Shown: piece by piece, positions 17,156 to 25,625 of the stretch
Position numbering within the stretch: the first letter of the stretch is position 1
Layout: each line of letters opens with the position of its first letter
Origin: Eisenbergiella sp900555195
GTDB lineage: Bacteria; Bacillota; Clostridia; Lachnospirales; Lachnospiraceae
Length of the DNA: 64,000 nucleotides
NCBI GenBank assembly: GCA_902492555.1
Contig: CABUMH010000004.1
Span: forward strand, 6,438-70,437
Direction: 5' to 3'
The notes under the pieces: generated by a model
Seen by the model: the letters and a program-made list of their open reading frames with translations, nothing else
Told to the model about the DNA's origin: nothing
Database searches by the model: none
Position numbers and translations under genes: made by a program

Positions 17156-18547
17156 TTAAGCCTGGAGACTATTTCCCGCTCCGGCGCAGCGTCCGCAGGA
17201 CGCGCAGCCCCCATGGGATTTTGCCCAGAGACGTTCAGCCACAGGTGCCCACCTCTCCGCTGTTTCCACACATTTATCCGAAAATCCCTTCGCGCTCTCC
17301 AGGTTCTGATAATCCGTGCTCTTCGCATGGCTCTTTTCCACGATCTCCGTCAGCCGTCCGGGATTGTCCAGAACAGGACAGGGCCGAAGCATGTTCTCAT
17401 TCCAGGGCTGATTGTCATGGTATCCCATGAACAGCGGAGAACAGTACGCTTCCAGAAGGGTCTTTTCCCGGATATTGGAATCCGAATAATGGATGAACGC
17501 GCACGGCTCAATATCCCCGTTTGCGTTGATATGGCAGTAACTCCTGCCCCCGGCAATGCAGCCTCCCACATATTCTCCGTCATTCCAGAAGTCCACTGTA
17601 AAAATCGGCTTCGTCTTCCGGTATTCCCGAATTTTGTGGTACATCATCTCTCTCTGTTCCGCCGTCGCCATCAGCTCCGTCACGGCCCCTTTTCCCACCG
17701 GCATATAGGTGAAAAACCAGGCAAATTTCGCTCCCATTTCAATCATCTGATCAAAATAGGCCTCGCTTCCGATCACCTCCGCATTTGCCGATGTATAACA
17801 GCAGGAGATGCCGAAGGGCAGCTTCCTTTCCTTCAATATGTTCATGGCGCGGATGATCTTCTGATAGGTTCCATCTCCCCTGCGGGAATCGGTGGCCTCT
17901 TCAAATCCCTCTATGCTGATAGCCGGCACGAAATTCTTCACCCGGAGCATTTCTTCCGCAAACGCTTCATCAATCAGCGTTCCGTTTGTGAACGTGGAAA
18001 ACACGCAGTCCGGATGCTCCTCGCACAGACGGATGATATCGTTCTTTCTCACCAGAGGTTCTCCGCCGGTGAACAGATAAACATAGGTTCCCAGCTCCAC
18101 CCCCTGCTTCACGATACTGTCCATTTCTTCATAGGTCAGGTTCATATGGTTTCCATACTCCGCCGCCCAGCATCCCGTACACTTCAGGTTACAGGCACTG
18201 GTGGGATCCAAAAGAATCGCCCATGGAATATTGCAGTTATATTTCTCCCTGTTCTCTTTTTGTCTCTGATAGCCGAGCAGGCATCCGTTGATGATAAAAT
18301 TTTCAAAAATCCGGTTTCGCACTCCCGGATCGATATCCGTCCACAGGCTCATCACCAGCTGATGCCAGTTATTATCCTGCTCCATAACCACGTTGCGGAT
18401 GATATCCCGCTGGGTCTTGAGCGTATCCTTCCAATCGAAGCGGTCAAACCAATCCAGAAGCTTGGGAAGATTTTTCTCCGGATCCTTATCCAGATAAGAA
18501 AGCGCCTGTTTCACTGCGAATGCCTCTACGTTTTGTACGATTGCCAT
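17156..18547 (-). CDS. Radical SAM protein with SPASM-like C-terminus
   Basis: A 463-residue enzyme. The Fe-S/SAM motif is in DPTSACNLKCTGCWAAEYG (CxxxCxxC, about residues 120-128), followed by YLFTGGEPLVRK, the SAM-contact GGEP. The second half carries GGCIAGGRSYCHINANGDIEPCAFIHYS and a further cysteine cluster (PCPVLDN), matching SPASM domains that bind extra Fe-S clusters. The N-terminal 100 residues are a helical extension. The last 20 residues (GGCASCGRCAGAGNSLQA) are cysteine-rich and low-complexity, over a GC-rich palindrome near 17188-17206. The substrate is unknown; no small peptide gene was found beside it. Confidence 0.87.
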   Translation of the reverse strand: MAIVQNVEAFAVKQALSYLDKDPEKNLPKLLDWFDRFDWKDTLKTQRDIIRNVVMEQDNNWHQLVMSLWTDIDPGVRNRIFENFIINGCLLGYQRQKENREKYNCNIPWAILLDPTSACNLKCTGCWAAEYGNHMNLTYEEMDSIVKQGVELGTYVYLFTGGEPLVRKNDIIRLCEEHPDCVFSTFTNGTLIDEAFAEEMLRVKNFVPAISIEGFEEATDSRRGDGTYQKIIRAMNILKERKLPFGISCCYTSANAEVIGSEAYFDQMIEMGAKFAWFFTYMPVGKGAVTELMATAEQREMMYHKIREYRKTKPIFTVDFWNDGEYVGGCIAGGRSYCHINANGDIEPCAFIHYSDSNIREKTLLEAYCSPLFMGYHDNQPWNENMLRPCPVLDNPGRLTEIVEKSHAKSTDYQNLESAKGFSDKCVETAERWAPVAERLWAKSHGGCASCGRCAGAGNSLQA

Positions 18548-18732
18548 AATTCTTGTTTCCTTTCTCTTTGGTTCTCTGTGTTTTGATTTTCTCTTCTGTT
18601 TGCTTCTGACGTAACTTTACCTGGCAATCTTTTGGATTCTGTTAGCGTATTGTTTCTGTACTATTAATTTGTAGCTTTGTTTTTCAAAGCATCTTTATTT
18701 TAAATAACATTTTCTTGAACTTTCACATAAAA

Positions 18733-18758
18733 AACCGGCAGTCTCTTTTCTGCCGGTT
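18733..18758 (-). terminator. Intrinsic terminator between integrase remnant and radical SAM gene
   Basis: AACCGGCAG (18733-18741) and CTGCCGGTT (18750-18758) form a perfect stem. The minus strand continues with TTTTTTATG, so it terminates minus-strand transcripts arriving from the tRNA side. On the plus side only CTAAATAAAAA follows. Confidence 0.7.
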
Positions 18759-18803
18759 CTAAATAAAAATTTTGGTTACTGCCAGGGGCGCCCAGACTTC
18801 ACC

Positions 18804-19080
18804 TTGAATACAACTCTGCTAAAAAAAGTACAACCAAACCTATATGTCTCTACAGATGCGGATATCCAACGCTTGATGGAAGCCGTTGAAGGTACTGACA
18901 TGGAATTGTCGATTTTGTTGGCTGCCTTTGGGCCAATGCGGCGCGAAGACTATGGAAATGATGACGTCCTTAAAGCGGTCTACCGCTATGCAATGAATAA
19001 CAGACGAGCCGATATAAACCAGATCGCTAACCGGCATTTTGAAGAGATGCAACACAAATTACAAATAAAAAAGAAAAAGC
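18804..19080 (+). pseudogene. Tyrosine recombinase (integrase) remnant with internal deletion
   Basis: PNLYVSTDADIQRLMEAVEG followed by DMELSILLAAFGPMRRED is the start of a phage/ICE integrase catalytic domain, including the first catalytic arginine region (usually MRRGE). It jumps straight to GNDDVLKAVYRYAMNNRRAD and NQIANRHFEEMQHK, which resemble the extreme C-terminus of such integrases. The central 100 or so residues with the HxxR and tyrosine are missing, as is the N-terminal arm. The annotated frame continues into the terminator and antisense to tRNA-Leu, which is not real coding. It marks a lost mobile element at the tRNA. Confidence 0.7.
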
Positions 19081-19101
19081 CCCGAATTAACGGGGTTTTT
19101 T
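19079..19101. terminator. Bidirectional intrinsic terminator beside tRNA-Leu
   Basis: CCCCG (19080-19084), loop AATTAA, CGGGG (19091-19095), with T runs on both strands. It ends the tRNA transcript on the minus strand and the integrase remnant on the plus strand. Confidence 0.75.
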
Positions 19102-19103
19102 AC

Positions 19104-19187
19104 TGCCGGCAACCGGACTTGAACCGGTACGGGGTTGCCCCCGAGGGATTTTAAGTCCCTTGCGTCTGCCTATTCCGCCATGCCGGC
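19104..19187 (-). tRNA. tRNA-Leu (anticodon TAA)
   Basis: An 84-nt class II tRNA. The acceptor stem GCCGGCA pairs with TGCCGGC, with discriminator A at 19104. The anticodon loop is ACTTAAAAT with anticodon TAA. A long variable arm (CGGGGGCAACCCCG region) and a TpsiC arm GGTTCAAGTCC are present. CCA is not encoded. The integrase remnant sits just past its 3' end, the usual place for integrase target sites. Confidence 0.95.
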
Positions 19188-19259
19188 GCACATCCACACC
19201 CGCCTTTCTGCTGGCCCGCACAACCGGCGGAACCTTTTAAAAGCCAGGGTCATGGATAA

Positions 19260-19341
19260 TGGATGGAGGTGGATTCGAACCACCGAAGCAATTTGCAGCA
19301 GATTTACAGTCTGTCCCCTTTGGCCACTCGGGAATCCATCC
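19260..19341 (-). tRNA. tRNA-Tyr (anticodon GTA)
   Basis: An 82-nt class II tRNA. Acceptor GGATGGA pairs with TCCATCC, discriminator A. The anticodon loop is GACTGTAAATC with anticodon GTA. It has a long variable arm and the TpsiC arm GGTTCGAATCC. CCA is not encoded. It is probably cotranscribed with tRNA-Leu 72 bases downstream. Confidence 0.95.
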
Positions 19342-19394
19342 ATGAAAAGGCGGTTCGGACAACGATCCCGTTTCCTTCGCCTTTACCTTTATCC

Positions 19395-19423
19395 ATTTAA
19401 ACATACCTTTACATGAAATGCAA
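19395..19423 (-). promoter_or_regulatory. Probable promoter of the tRNA-Tyr/tRNA-Leu unit
   Basis: On the minus strand, TTGCAT (19423-19418), 17 bases, TTAAAT (19400-19395). It overlaps the end of the GH13 gene and lies about 50 bases before tRNA-Tyr. Confidence 0.45.
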
Positions 19424-21565
19424 GAAATTTTTTTGTTCCGCCTTGGCTTTACTGCGTTTTTCCTGAACAGGATCCTTGTGCTGCAGCACAATCCCAGATG
19501 CAGGAGGGAGAGTGACGGTCACTTTTCCCGCATTCACAGGGTAAATTACCGGCTCTGTATGGAAGCCCTCTCTGTCTGTCAGCATCAGTCGTGTCATCTG
19601 CGCCTCTCTTGGAATTCCCAGTTCCCAGACAGAGACTTCCTTTGTCACTTCATAATCGTTGTTGTTGATCAGAATGGCGGAATGGTTTTCCTGCGTAAAG
19701 CGCGCATAGCCGATCACGTTATAATCGGAAAGCATCCACTTGATGGAACCCGTTCGGAACTCACGGTTCTCCTTGTGCATCCGAATTACCGCCCTATGAT
19801 ATGCGATCATTTCCTGATCTTCTCTGCCCCATGGATAGGTACGCCTGTTATCCGGATCCGTGAACCCACAGACCCCCGCCTCATCTCCATAATAGATCGT
19901 CGGCGCGCCGGGCCAGGTCATCTGTATCAGAACCGCTTCGCGCATCACCGCTTTATCCACACCCTCATTCGCCGCCTCCGGCCCCAGGGTGTTCATACGG
20001 CCCACCTTCTTGTTCGTCCGGGTCAGGAAGCGGGAATGGTCGTGGTTGGAAAGTTCATTCATTGCGGTAAACAGCGACGGCGTGGCGAAAGAGGCCATAT
20101 GATATCCCATCGCCCCCCAGAAACTTTCCGCATTTCCGAGCAGATCATGCCTGTAATCGTCGCTGTGCTTCTGCATGCCTGTCAGGAACCAGGTTACCGG
20201 CTCCATAAATGCATCATAGTTCATAACCGTATCCCACTGATCTCCCTGCAGCCAGGCAGACGGATCGCCATAATGCTCCGCAAGGATGATGGCGTCCGGA
20301 TTCGCTGTTTTCACCGCCCTGCGGAAATCCCGCCAGAAGCGATGGTTGAACTCCGGAGAACGTCCCAAATCCGCAGCCACATCCAGCCTCCATCCATCCG
20401 CATGAAAGGGAGGAGATACCCATTTGGCTCCAATCTTCATGATATATTCATACAGCTGCCTGGAATTCTCATAATTCAGCTTCGGCAGGGTATCATGTCC
20501 CCACCAGCCGTCATAAGTGGGATTATATGGAAAGCGGTTCTCATCATGGAACATAAAATAGTTATGATACGGGCTGTCCCGGTCAATGAATGCGCCTTTT
20601 TCATATCCCTCTCTGCCTTCATAGATGCGCTCCCGATCCAGCCATTTGTTAAAGGAACCGCAGTGGTTGAACACGCCGTCAATAATCACGCGCATACCCC
20701 GCCTGTGCGCTTCCTCCACCACCCGAATGAACAATTCGTTGCTGGCTTCCAGGTTCTTCGGATTCGTCACCCGGTTGATATACCTGGACGCGAAACGATT
20801 CTCGCTTTGCCAGTCAGGAAGAAGCTCCCCTTCATCATCCACAATCCTGCCGATATGCGGATCAATGTTGTCATAATCCTGGATGTCATAACCATGGTTG
20901 GAGGGAGAGACGAACAAAGGGTTGAAATAAATCACGTCAATCCCCAGTTCCTGCAGATAATCCATCTTATCCAGCACGCCCTGCAGATCTCCGCCATAGA
21001 AATTACGCACATCCATCTGCGCCGGATAGCGGTACCAATCCTCCACGCGCACGGACTTATCCCCGATATATCTATATTCCCCGGTAAGCACATCATTGGA
21101 CGGATCCCCATTGCAGAAGCGATCCACCATGATCTGGTACATCACCGCACCCTTGGCCCAATCCGGCGTGGAAAATCCGGGAATGATCGACAGATAATAA
21201 TGCTCTTCCGTCTGCTTCACCACTCCCCGGATATCATAATAACATCTGGCCTTTCCGGACTGAATCTCAAAATAATAAGTGATCTTCTCATTATCCAGCT
21301 GATGTCTATGTTCATAATAGTCAAAAAGAGAATCCGACGCGACCTTAAACATCAGATTCTTCTGTCCATTGCACACAAAAAAGACCCGATCCAGATTATT
21401 CTTCTTGGAGCGGAACCGTATTGTCACTTCACTGTATGGCGCCGGTTCTGCCGGTGAGATAAAATTCTCCGTTGTATCGCTGAATAATGCCCTCTTGCAG
21501 AGAACAGGACGCATGCTATTAATGTACTGGTGCTGTTCTCCCCGAAAAAACCTGTCGAATTTCAT
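19409..21565 (-). CDS. GH13 alpha-glucan hydrolase (neopullulanase/cyclomaltodextrinase-like)
   Basis: A 718-residue protein with no signal peptide. An N-terminal beta-sandwich (about residues 1-125) precedes the catalytic barrel starting PDWAKGAVMYQIMVDRFCNG. GH13 regions are visible: VIIDGVFNHCG (I), GWRLDVAADLG with the nucleophile aspartate (II), AIILAEHYGD with the acid/base glutamate (III), and LSNHDHSRFLTR (IV). A maltogenic-amylase C-domain follows (INNNDYEVTKEVSVWELGIP). It should degrade maltodextrins or pullulan in the cytoplasm. A short lysine-rich tail is extra. Its own promoter lies at 21589-21617. Confidence 0.93.
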   Translation of the reverse strand: MKFDRFFRGEQHQYINSMRPVLCKRALFSDTTENFISPAEPAPYSEVTIRFRSKKNNLDRVFFVCNGQKNLMFKVASDSLFDYYEHRHQLDNEKITYYFEIQSGKARCYYDIRGVVKQTEEHYYLSIIPGFSTPDWAKGAVMYQIMVDRFCNGDPSNDVLTGEYRYIGDKSVRVEDWYRYPAQMDVRNFYGGDLQGVLDKMDYLQELGIDVIYFNPLFVSPSNHGYDIQDYDNIDPHIGRIVDDEGELLPDWQSENRFASRYINRVTNPKNLEASNELFIRVVEEAHRRGMRVIIDGVFNHCGSFNKWLDRERIYEGREGYEKGAFIDRDSPYHNYFMFHDENRFPYNPTYDGWWGHDTLPKLNYENSRQLYEYIMKIGAKWVSPPFHADGWRLDVAADLGRSPEFNHRFWRDFRRAVKTANPDAIILAEHYGDPSAWLQGDQWDTVMNYDAFMEPVTWFLTGMQKHSDDYRHDLLGNAESFWGAMGYHMASFATPSLFTAMNELSNHDHSRFLTRTNKKVGRMNTLGPEAANEGVDKAVMREAVLIQMTWPGAPTIYYGDEAGVCGFTDPDNRRTYPWGREDQEMIAYHRAVIRMHKENREFRTGSIKWMLSDYNVIGYARFTQENHSAILINNNDYEVTKEVSVWELGIPREAQMTRLMLTDREGFHTEPVIYPVNAGKVTVTLPPASGIVLQHKDPVQEKRSKAKAEQKNFLHFM

Positions 21566-21588
21566 AGTCCATACATCCTTTCCCGTTC

Positions 21589-21617
21589 ATTTTAACTGAT
21601 TCTACGCAGACATTCAA
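21589..21617 (-). promoter_or_regulatory. Promoter of the GH13 gene
   Basis: On the minus strand, TTGAAT (21617-21612), 17 bases, TAAAAT (21594-21589), about 24 bases before the start codon. Confidence 0.55.
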
Positions 21618-21810
21618 GCTTTTCATAGGCTTAAGCCCTTCAGAGAATTCCTATTTGTCCCGACACAGCAGAGGGAGACCATCAGGCCGGGTATAAAAAG
21701 CGTCTGAAGCAAAACAGGCCATTCATCAGCCATTCTTCCCTGGAATCACTGATAAATAGCCCTGTTCTATTTTATGCAAATTTACGAGTAACATTCCCGC
21801 CCGGATCATT

Positions 21811-22713
21811 TCAAATGGGTTGTTCTCCAAGCTGTTCTTTCAGGCGTTTCAGAAACAGTTCTGCTGCAGGGGAAAAGGTCTGATGCTTTTTCCAGATGAT
21901 GTTCAACCCGGATTCCAGCTTTGGACAGAGCGGCCGGAAACACAGGCTGCTCTCTTCCGACGTATTTGCCAGCTTGTCAATCGTTATAGCATAGCCAACC
22001 CCCGCTTCTACCATTGCAGCTGCATTGTATACCAGATTAAAGGTGGTCACAATATTCAGCTTCTCAAAGTCCTCTCCGAACCATCTGATAACTTCTCCTC
22101 CCATCTGCTGCGGCGGAATAACCTGCCTGGAACAGATAAGCGGCAGCGCCAGCAAATCCTTTCTTTCAATATAATCTTTTGCCGCAAGAGGGCTGTCCTT
22201 GCGCATGAGGACTCCCCAGACATCTTTATCCGGAAGATTGAAATAATCGTATTTTGAAATATCCGCAGGCTGAATCAGCAGCCCGAAGTCCAGCAACCCC
22301 TTATCCAGCCTCTCCGTCACGTCCTGTGCATTTCCGCTGTACAAATGATAATGGATGCCCGGATAATCGTCTCTCAGCTTCTTGGCGACCTTCGCAATCA
22401 TGCCGATCGCCTCTGTCTCCCCTCCGCCAATATAGATATCTCCGCCTATACGATTCTCCATAGAGAGGAATTCCGCTTCCGTCTTATCCACCATCTCTAT
22501 GATTTCCTCTGCCCGCTTTCTGAGTATCCTTCCTTCAGGTGTAAGTTCTATACGATGGCTTTTTCGTACCAAAAGCTGCTGCCCAAGTTCTTCCTCCAGA
22601 TCACGAAGCTGCCGGGACAGGGTCGGCTGTGTCAAATGAAGCAGGCGAGCTGCCCCGGTTATATTCCCCTCTCTGGCAACCGCAAGAAAATAACGAAGTA
22701 CCCTGATCTCCAT
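21811..22713 (-). CDS. LysR-family transcriptional regulator
   Basis: A 300-residue regulator. Residues 1-60 form the winged helix (MEIRVLRYFLAVAREGNITG, then LHLTQPTLSRQLRDLEEELG) and a linker helix follows. The effector domain starts near residue 90 (GDIYIGGGETEAIGMIAKVA). It resembles CynR/YwbI-type members. Regulators of this family often control a divergent gene, but here the upstream neighbour is the 3' end of ftsH, so the target is unclear. The sigma-A promoter at 22773-22801 (TTTACA, 17, TATACT) is a good match. Confidence 0.92.
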   Translation of the reverse strand: MEIRVLRYFLAVAREGNITGAARLLHLTQPTLSRQLRDLEEELGQQLLVRKSHRIELTPEGRILRKRAEEIIEMVDKTEAEFLSMENRIGGDIYIGGGETEAIGMIAKVAKKLRDDYPGIHYHLYSGNAQDVTERLDKGLLDFGLLIQPADISKYDYFNLPDKDVWGVLMRKDSPLAAKDYIERKDLLALPLICSRQVIPPQQMGGEVIRWFGEDFEKLNIVTTFNLVYNAAAMVEAGVGYAITIDKLANTSEESSLCFRPLCPKLESGLNIIWKKHQTFSPAAELFLKRLKEQLGEQPI

Positions 22714-22772
22714 ATCCGTTTCTTCCTCAACTATGATTGATCGGTTTCATCTTATGACTTTATCTTTATTTC

Positions 22773-22801
22773 AGTATATCTTTAATTGTTATGCCTGTAA
22801 A
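22773..22801 (-). promoter_or_regulatory. Promoter of the lysR-type gene
   Basis: On the minus strand, TTTACA (22801-22796), 17 bases, TATACT (22778-22773), about 60 bases before the start codon. Confidence 0.6.
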
Positions 22802-22855
22802 GCATATCATATGGGAAAGCTTTAGATTCAACTATATATGATTGTACATAAAAGC

Positions 22856-22883
22856 AAAAAAGACAGCGTTAGCTGTCTTTTTT
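22856..22883. terminator. Bidirectional intrinsic terminator
   Basis: AAAAAAGACAGC, loop GTTA, GCTGTCTTTTTT: a perfect 12-bp inverted repeat that works on either strand. It isolates lysR from ftsH. The spacer 22884-23050 holds no gene but contains a run of nine G (22932-22940). Confidence 0.8.
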
Positions 22884-23054
22884 AGAGAAGGTATTTCTTA
22901 TGGGGTATAGCAAAAAACTATATAATGTATTGGGGGGGGGTTACGAGTATTATAATAGCAGACCAACCTTTTTTTGTACATTCTCAGAATTCACAAATAT
23001 CACAAAACAGGTCATATCATTTTGTATATTATGCACAAATTTCTTTTCTTAGTA

Positions 23055-23082
23055 AAACAGGGCCGCCTTCCGGCAGCCCTGT
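23055..23082 (-). terminator. Terminator of ftsH
   Basis: On the minus strand ACAGGGCTGCC, loop GGAA, GGCGGCCCTGT, followed by TTTTACT. It starts about 20 bases after the ftsH stop. Confidence 0.7.
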
Positions 23083-23100
23083 CCATCATCCGTAATCCTT

Positions 23101-24942
23101 CTATATATTAAAGAACGGCTTCTCTTCCTCGAACAAAGCCTCAAACTCCGTCCGGTTGATCCGCTCCTTCTGCAGGAGCAGATTGGCACATTTATGAAGC
23201 ACTTCCATGTTCTCGCGGATGAGTTCCGTCGCCTTCGCATAGCAGGTATCAATGATCTGCTTCACTTCCTTATCAATCTCGCCGCTGATCATCTCGCTAT
23301 GGGACTTGGCATGCGCCAGGTCACGTCCGATGAACACTTCGTCATCGTCATCATCATAGCAGACCACGCCGATATTTTCTGACATGCCAAAGCGGGTAAC
23401 CATCATTCTGGCCATCTTGGTCGCCTTCTTGATGTCGCTGGAAGCCCCTGTGGTAATATCGTCAAAAATGAGCTGCTCCGCGATGCGGCCGCCCAGAGAT
23501 ACCATGATCTCCTGCTCCATCCTGCCCCTGGTCATGAACATCTCGTCACGCTCCGGAAGTGGCATGGTATAGCCCGCTGCTCCGTTGCCCGTGGGGATAA
23601 TGGAAACGGTATACACAGGGCCCACATCCGGCAGCACATGAAACAGAATCGCATGCCCCGCTTCATGGAAGGCCGTGATTTTCTTTTCCTTATCCGTGAT
23701 GATACGGCTCTTTTTCTCCGTACCAATCCCCACTTTGACGAAGGCTTTCCGTATATCCTCCTGGGAGATATAAGCACGGTTCGCTCCTGCTGCCAGGATC
23801 GCCGCCTCATTCAGCAGGTTTTCCAAATCCGCGCCGGTAAACCCTGCTGTTGTCTGCGCCACCTGCTTCAGATCCACATCTTCAGCCAGAGGCTTGTTTC
23901 TGGCATGCAGCTTCAGGATATCTTCCCTTCCGCCCACATCCGGCGTGCCTACTGCAATCTTACGGTCAAATCGTCCGGGACGCAGGATCGCGGGATCCAG
24001 AATATCCACCCGGTTCGTCGCTGCCAGAACGATGATGCCCTCGTTTACGCCGAAGCCATCCATCTCCACCAGCAGCTGGTTGAGAGTCTGTTCCCTCTCA
24101 TCATGGCCGCCGCCCATGCCCGTACCGCGCCGTCTGGCCACGGCATCGATCTCATCAATGAATACAATACAGGGAGAATTCTTTTTCGCATCTGCAAACA
24201 GATCGCGCACGCGGGAAGCGCCCACGCCCACGAACATCTCCACGAAGTCGGAGCCGGAAATGCTGAAAAACGGCACATTGGCTTCTCCTGCGATCGCCTT
24301 GGCCAGCAACGTCTTACCCGTTCCCGGAGGCCCCTCCAAAAGCACGCCCTTTGGTATCCGCGCGCCCACCTTGGTGTACTTGGAAGGTTCCCGCAGGAAA
24401 TCGATGATTTCCTCCAGATCCTCTTTTTCTTCCTTCAGGCCCGCCACGTCCTTCAGCGTGATCTTATTATCTCCGCCCGTGCTCATCCTGGCCCGGCTCT
24501 TGCCGAAATTCATCATCTTGTTGTTGCCCGCGCTCGCTCCTGCGTTCTGCGCGTTCATCATCATCACGAAGAATACCATGATCACTACGGTCATGATGAG
24601 TACCGGAAGCATGCTGTTCATGAACCAATTCTCTCTGGGCACATCCCGAACCACCGGATCGATCTCATACTGCTCCAGCAGATCCATGATCTCTTCCACG
24701 TTTGTCGTATAGAGCGTCCTTGTCTGCCCGCTTTTCAGCGCCACTTCCGCAGAGCCGGTCGGTGTCTCCCGGTTCTGATTGATGATTGCTCCATTTACGT
24801 TTCCATCTTCCAGATCCTGTTCCAGGGCGCCCTTCGTATAGTTATCCTGCACCTGGTTCAGGGAACTGCTCCAGACCATCACAAGCAGCGCCCCGAGCAG
24901 GAGGATAAATACCAGGTTCATCCCTCTGCTGTTCTTTCCCAA
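23101..24942 (-). CDS. ftsH: ATP-dependent zinc metalloprotease FtsH
   Basis: A 613-residue membrane-anchored AAA+ protease that degrades misfolded and regulatory membrane proteins. Two membrane segments (LVFILLLGALLVMVW near the start, MLPVLIMTVVIMVFFVMM near residue 115) flank an external loop. The AAA domain has Walker A GPPGTGKT, Walker B IVFIDEIDA and the SRH segment LRPGRFDRKI. The protease domain carries the zinc motif HEAGH. The start codon is TTG at 24942, decided by the strong AGGAGGAG just upstream. It follows hpt, as in many Firmicutes. Confidence 0.97.
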   Translation of the reverse strand: MGKNSRGMNLVFILLLGALLVMVWSSSLNQVQDNYTKGALEQDLEDGNVNGAIINQNRETPTGSAEVALKSGQTRTLYTTNVEEIMDLLEQYEIDPVVRDVPRENWFMNSMLPVLIMTVVIMVFFVMMMNAQNAGASAGNNKMMNFGKSRARMSTGGDNKITLKDVAGLKEEKEDLEEIIDFLREPSKYTKVGARIPKGVLLEGPPGTGKTLLAKAIAGEANVPFFSISGSDFVEMFVGVGASRVRDLFADAKKNSPCIVFIDEIDAVARRRGTGMGGGHDEREQTLNQLLVEMDGFGVNEGIIVLAATNRVDILDPAILRPGRFDRKIAVGTPDVGGREDILKLHARNKPLAEDVDLKQVAQTTAGFTGADLENLLNEAAILAAGANRAYISQEDIRKAFVKVGIGTEKKSRIITDKEKKITAFHEAGHAILFHVLPDVGPVYTVSIIPTGNGAAGYTMPLPERDEMFMTRGRMEQEIMVSLGGRIAEQLIFDDITTGASSDIKKATKMARMMVTRFGMSENIGVVCYDDDDDEVFIGRDLAHAKSHSEMISGEIDKEVKQIIDTCYAKATELIRENMEVLHKCANLLLQKERINRTEFEALFEEEKPFFNI

Positions 24943-25025
24943 TTTGCTCCTCCTTTTTGCCGCCGGTTTGCTTCACATCCCGCGGCAACCTTTCTTTCCA
25001 TTCGGCTTCAAAAGCCCTTTGCCGC

Positions 25026-25095
25026 CAAGAAGAAGCTGCATAGGCAGCTTCTTCTCGGATTGATCTTGCAGCCGTTCAGGAAAGCCTGAACGGTT
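25026..25095. other. Two hairpins in the hpt-ftsH spacer
   Basis: AAGAAGAAGCTGC/GCAGCTTCTTCT (about 25028-25056) and CCGTTCAGG-AAAG-CCTGAACGG (25073-25094) are both near-perfect stems. The second begins right after the hpt stop. Neither is followed by a clear T run on the minus strand, so they may be processing or stabilising structures rather than full terminators. Confidence 0.5.
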
Positions 25096-25097
25096 AT

Positions 25098-25625
25098 TTA
25101 ATCTTCAAATTCCACAATCCCGATGTAGGGAAGATTCCTGTATCTCTGGTCATAATCCAGTCCATATCCAACTACGAATTCATCCGGAATCTGAAATCCG
25201 GTATAGTCCACCTTCACATCCACCACCCGGCGTTCCGGCTTATCCAGCAGCGTGCACAGCGCCAGGCTCTTAGGCCCCCTGTCGCGCATCATCTCCATCA
25301 GGTAGCTCAGCGTTCTCCCGGAATCCACAATGTCTTCCACAATGATAACGTCCTTGTCCTTCAGCGGTTCGTCCAGATCTTTCACGATCTTCACAACACC
25401 ACTGGATTTGGTCGAGCTTCCATAACTGCTCACTGACATAAAATCAAGGGACACCGGAACGCTGATCCGCTTGGCCAGTTCGCACATGAAAAAGCTCCCG
25501 CCCTTGAGCACGCAAAGCAGATGTACCTGCCTGCCCGCATAATCCCGGCTGATCTGTTCTCCGATCTCCTGGATCCTCGCATCCACTTCTTCCTCCGTCA
25601 GTAAAACCCTGATTTTCTCAGTCAT
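25098..25625 (-). CDS. hpt: Hypoxanthine phosphoribosyltransferase
   Basis: This 175-residue purine-salvage enzyme converts hypoxanthine and guanine to IMP and GMP with PRPP. It shows the early hydrophobic loop LLCVLKGGSFFMCELAKRI, the PRPP motif VIIVEDIVDSGRTL (about residues 94-107), the base-contact segment VDYTGFQIPDEFVVGYGLDY and a normal C-terminus. Its start overlaps the tilS stop by 8 bases, so the two are translationally linked. The order tilS-hpt-ftsH is the standard Firmicute arrangement. Confidence 0.97.
   Translation of the reverse strand: MTEKIRVLLTEEEVDARIQEIGEQISRDYAGRQVHLLCVLKGGSFFMCELAKRISVPVSLDFMSVSSYGSSTKSSGVVKIVKDLDEPLKDKDVIIVEDIVDSGRTLSYLMEMMRDRGPKSLALCTLLDKPERRVVDVKVDYTGFQIPDEFVVGYGLDYDQRYRNLPYIGIVEFED

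Noticed and set aside
17188..17206. GCGTCCGCAGGACGC palindrome at the end of the radical SAM gene as a regulatory site
   Set aside because: It lies inside the coding frame and encodes the cysteine-rich tail; no independent evidence of function.
18778..18800. ACTGCCAGGGGCGCCCAGACTT resembling the tRNA-Leu 3' end (ACTGCCGGCAACCGGACTT)
   Set aside because: Only short parts agree, with different spacing. Too weak to call a second attachment site or a tRNA remnant.
19418..21457. A 679-residue open frame on the plus strand
   Set aside because: Antisense to the GH13 gene, which has all catalytic regions. No recognisable domain.
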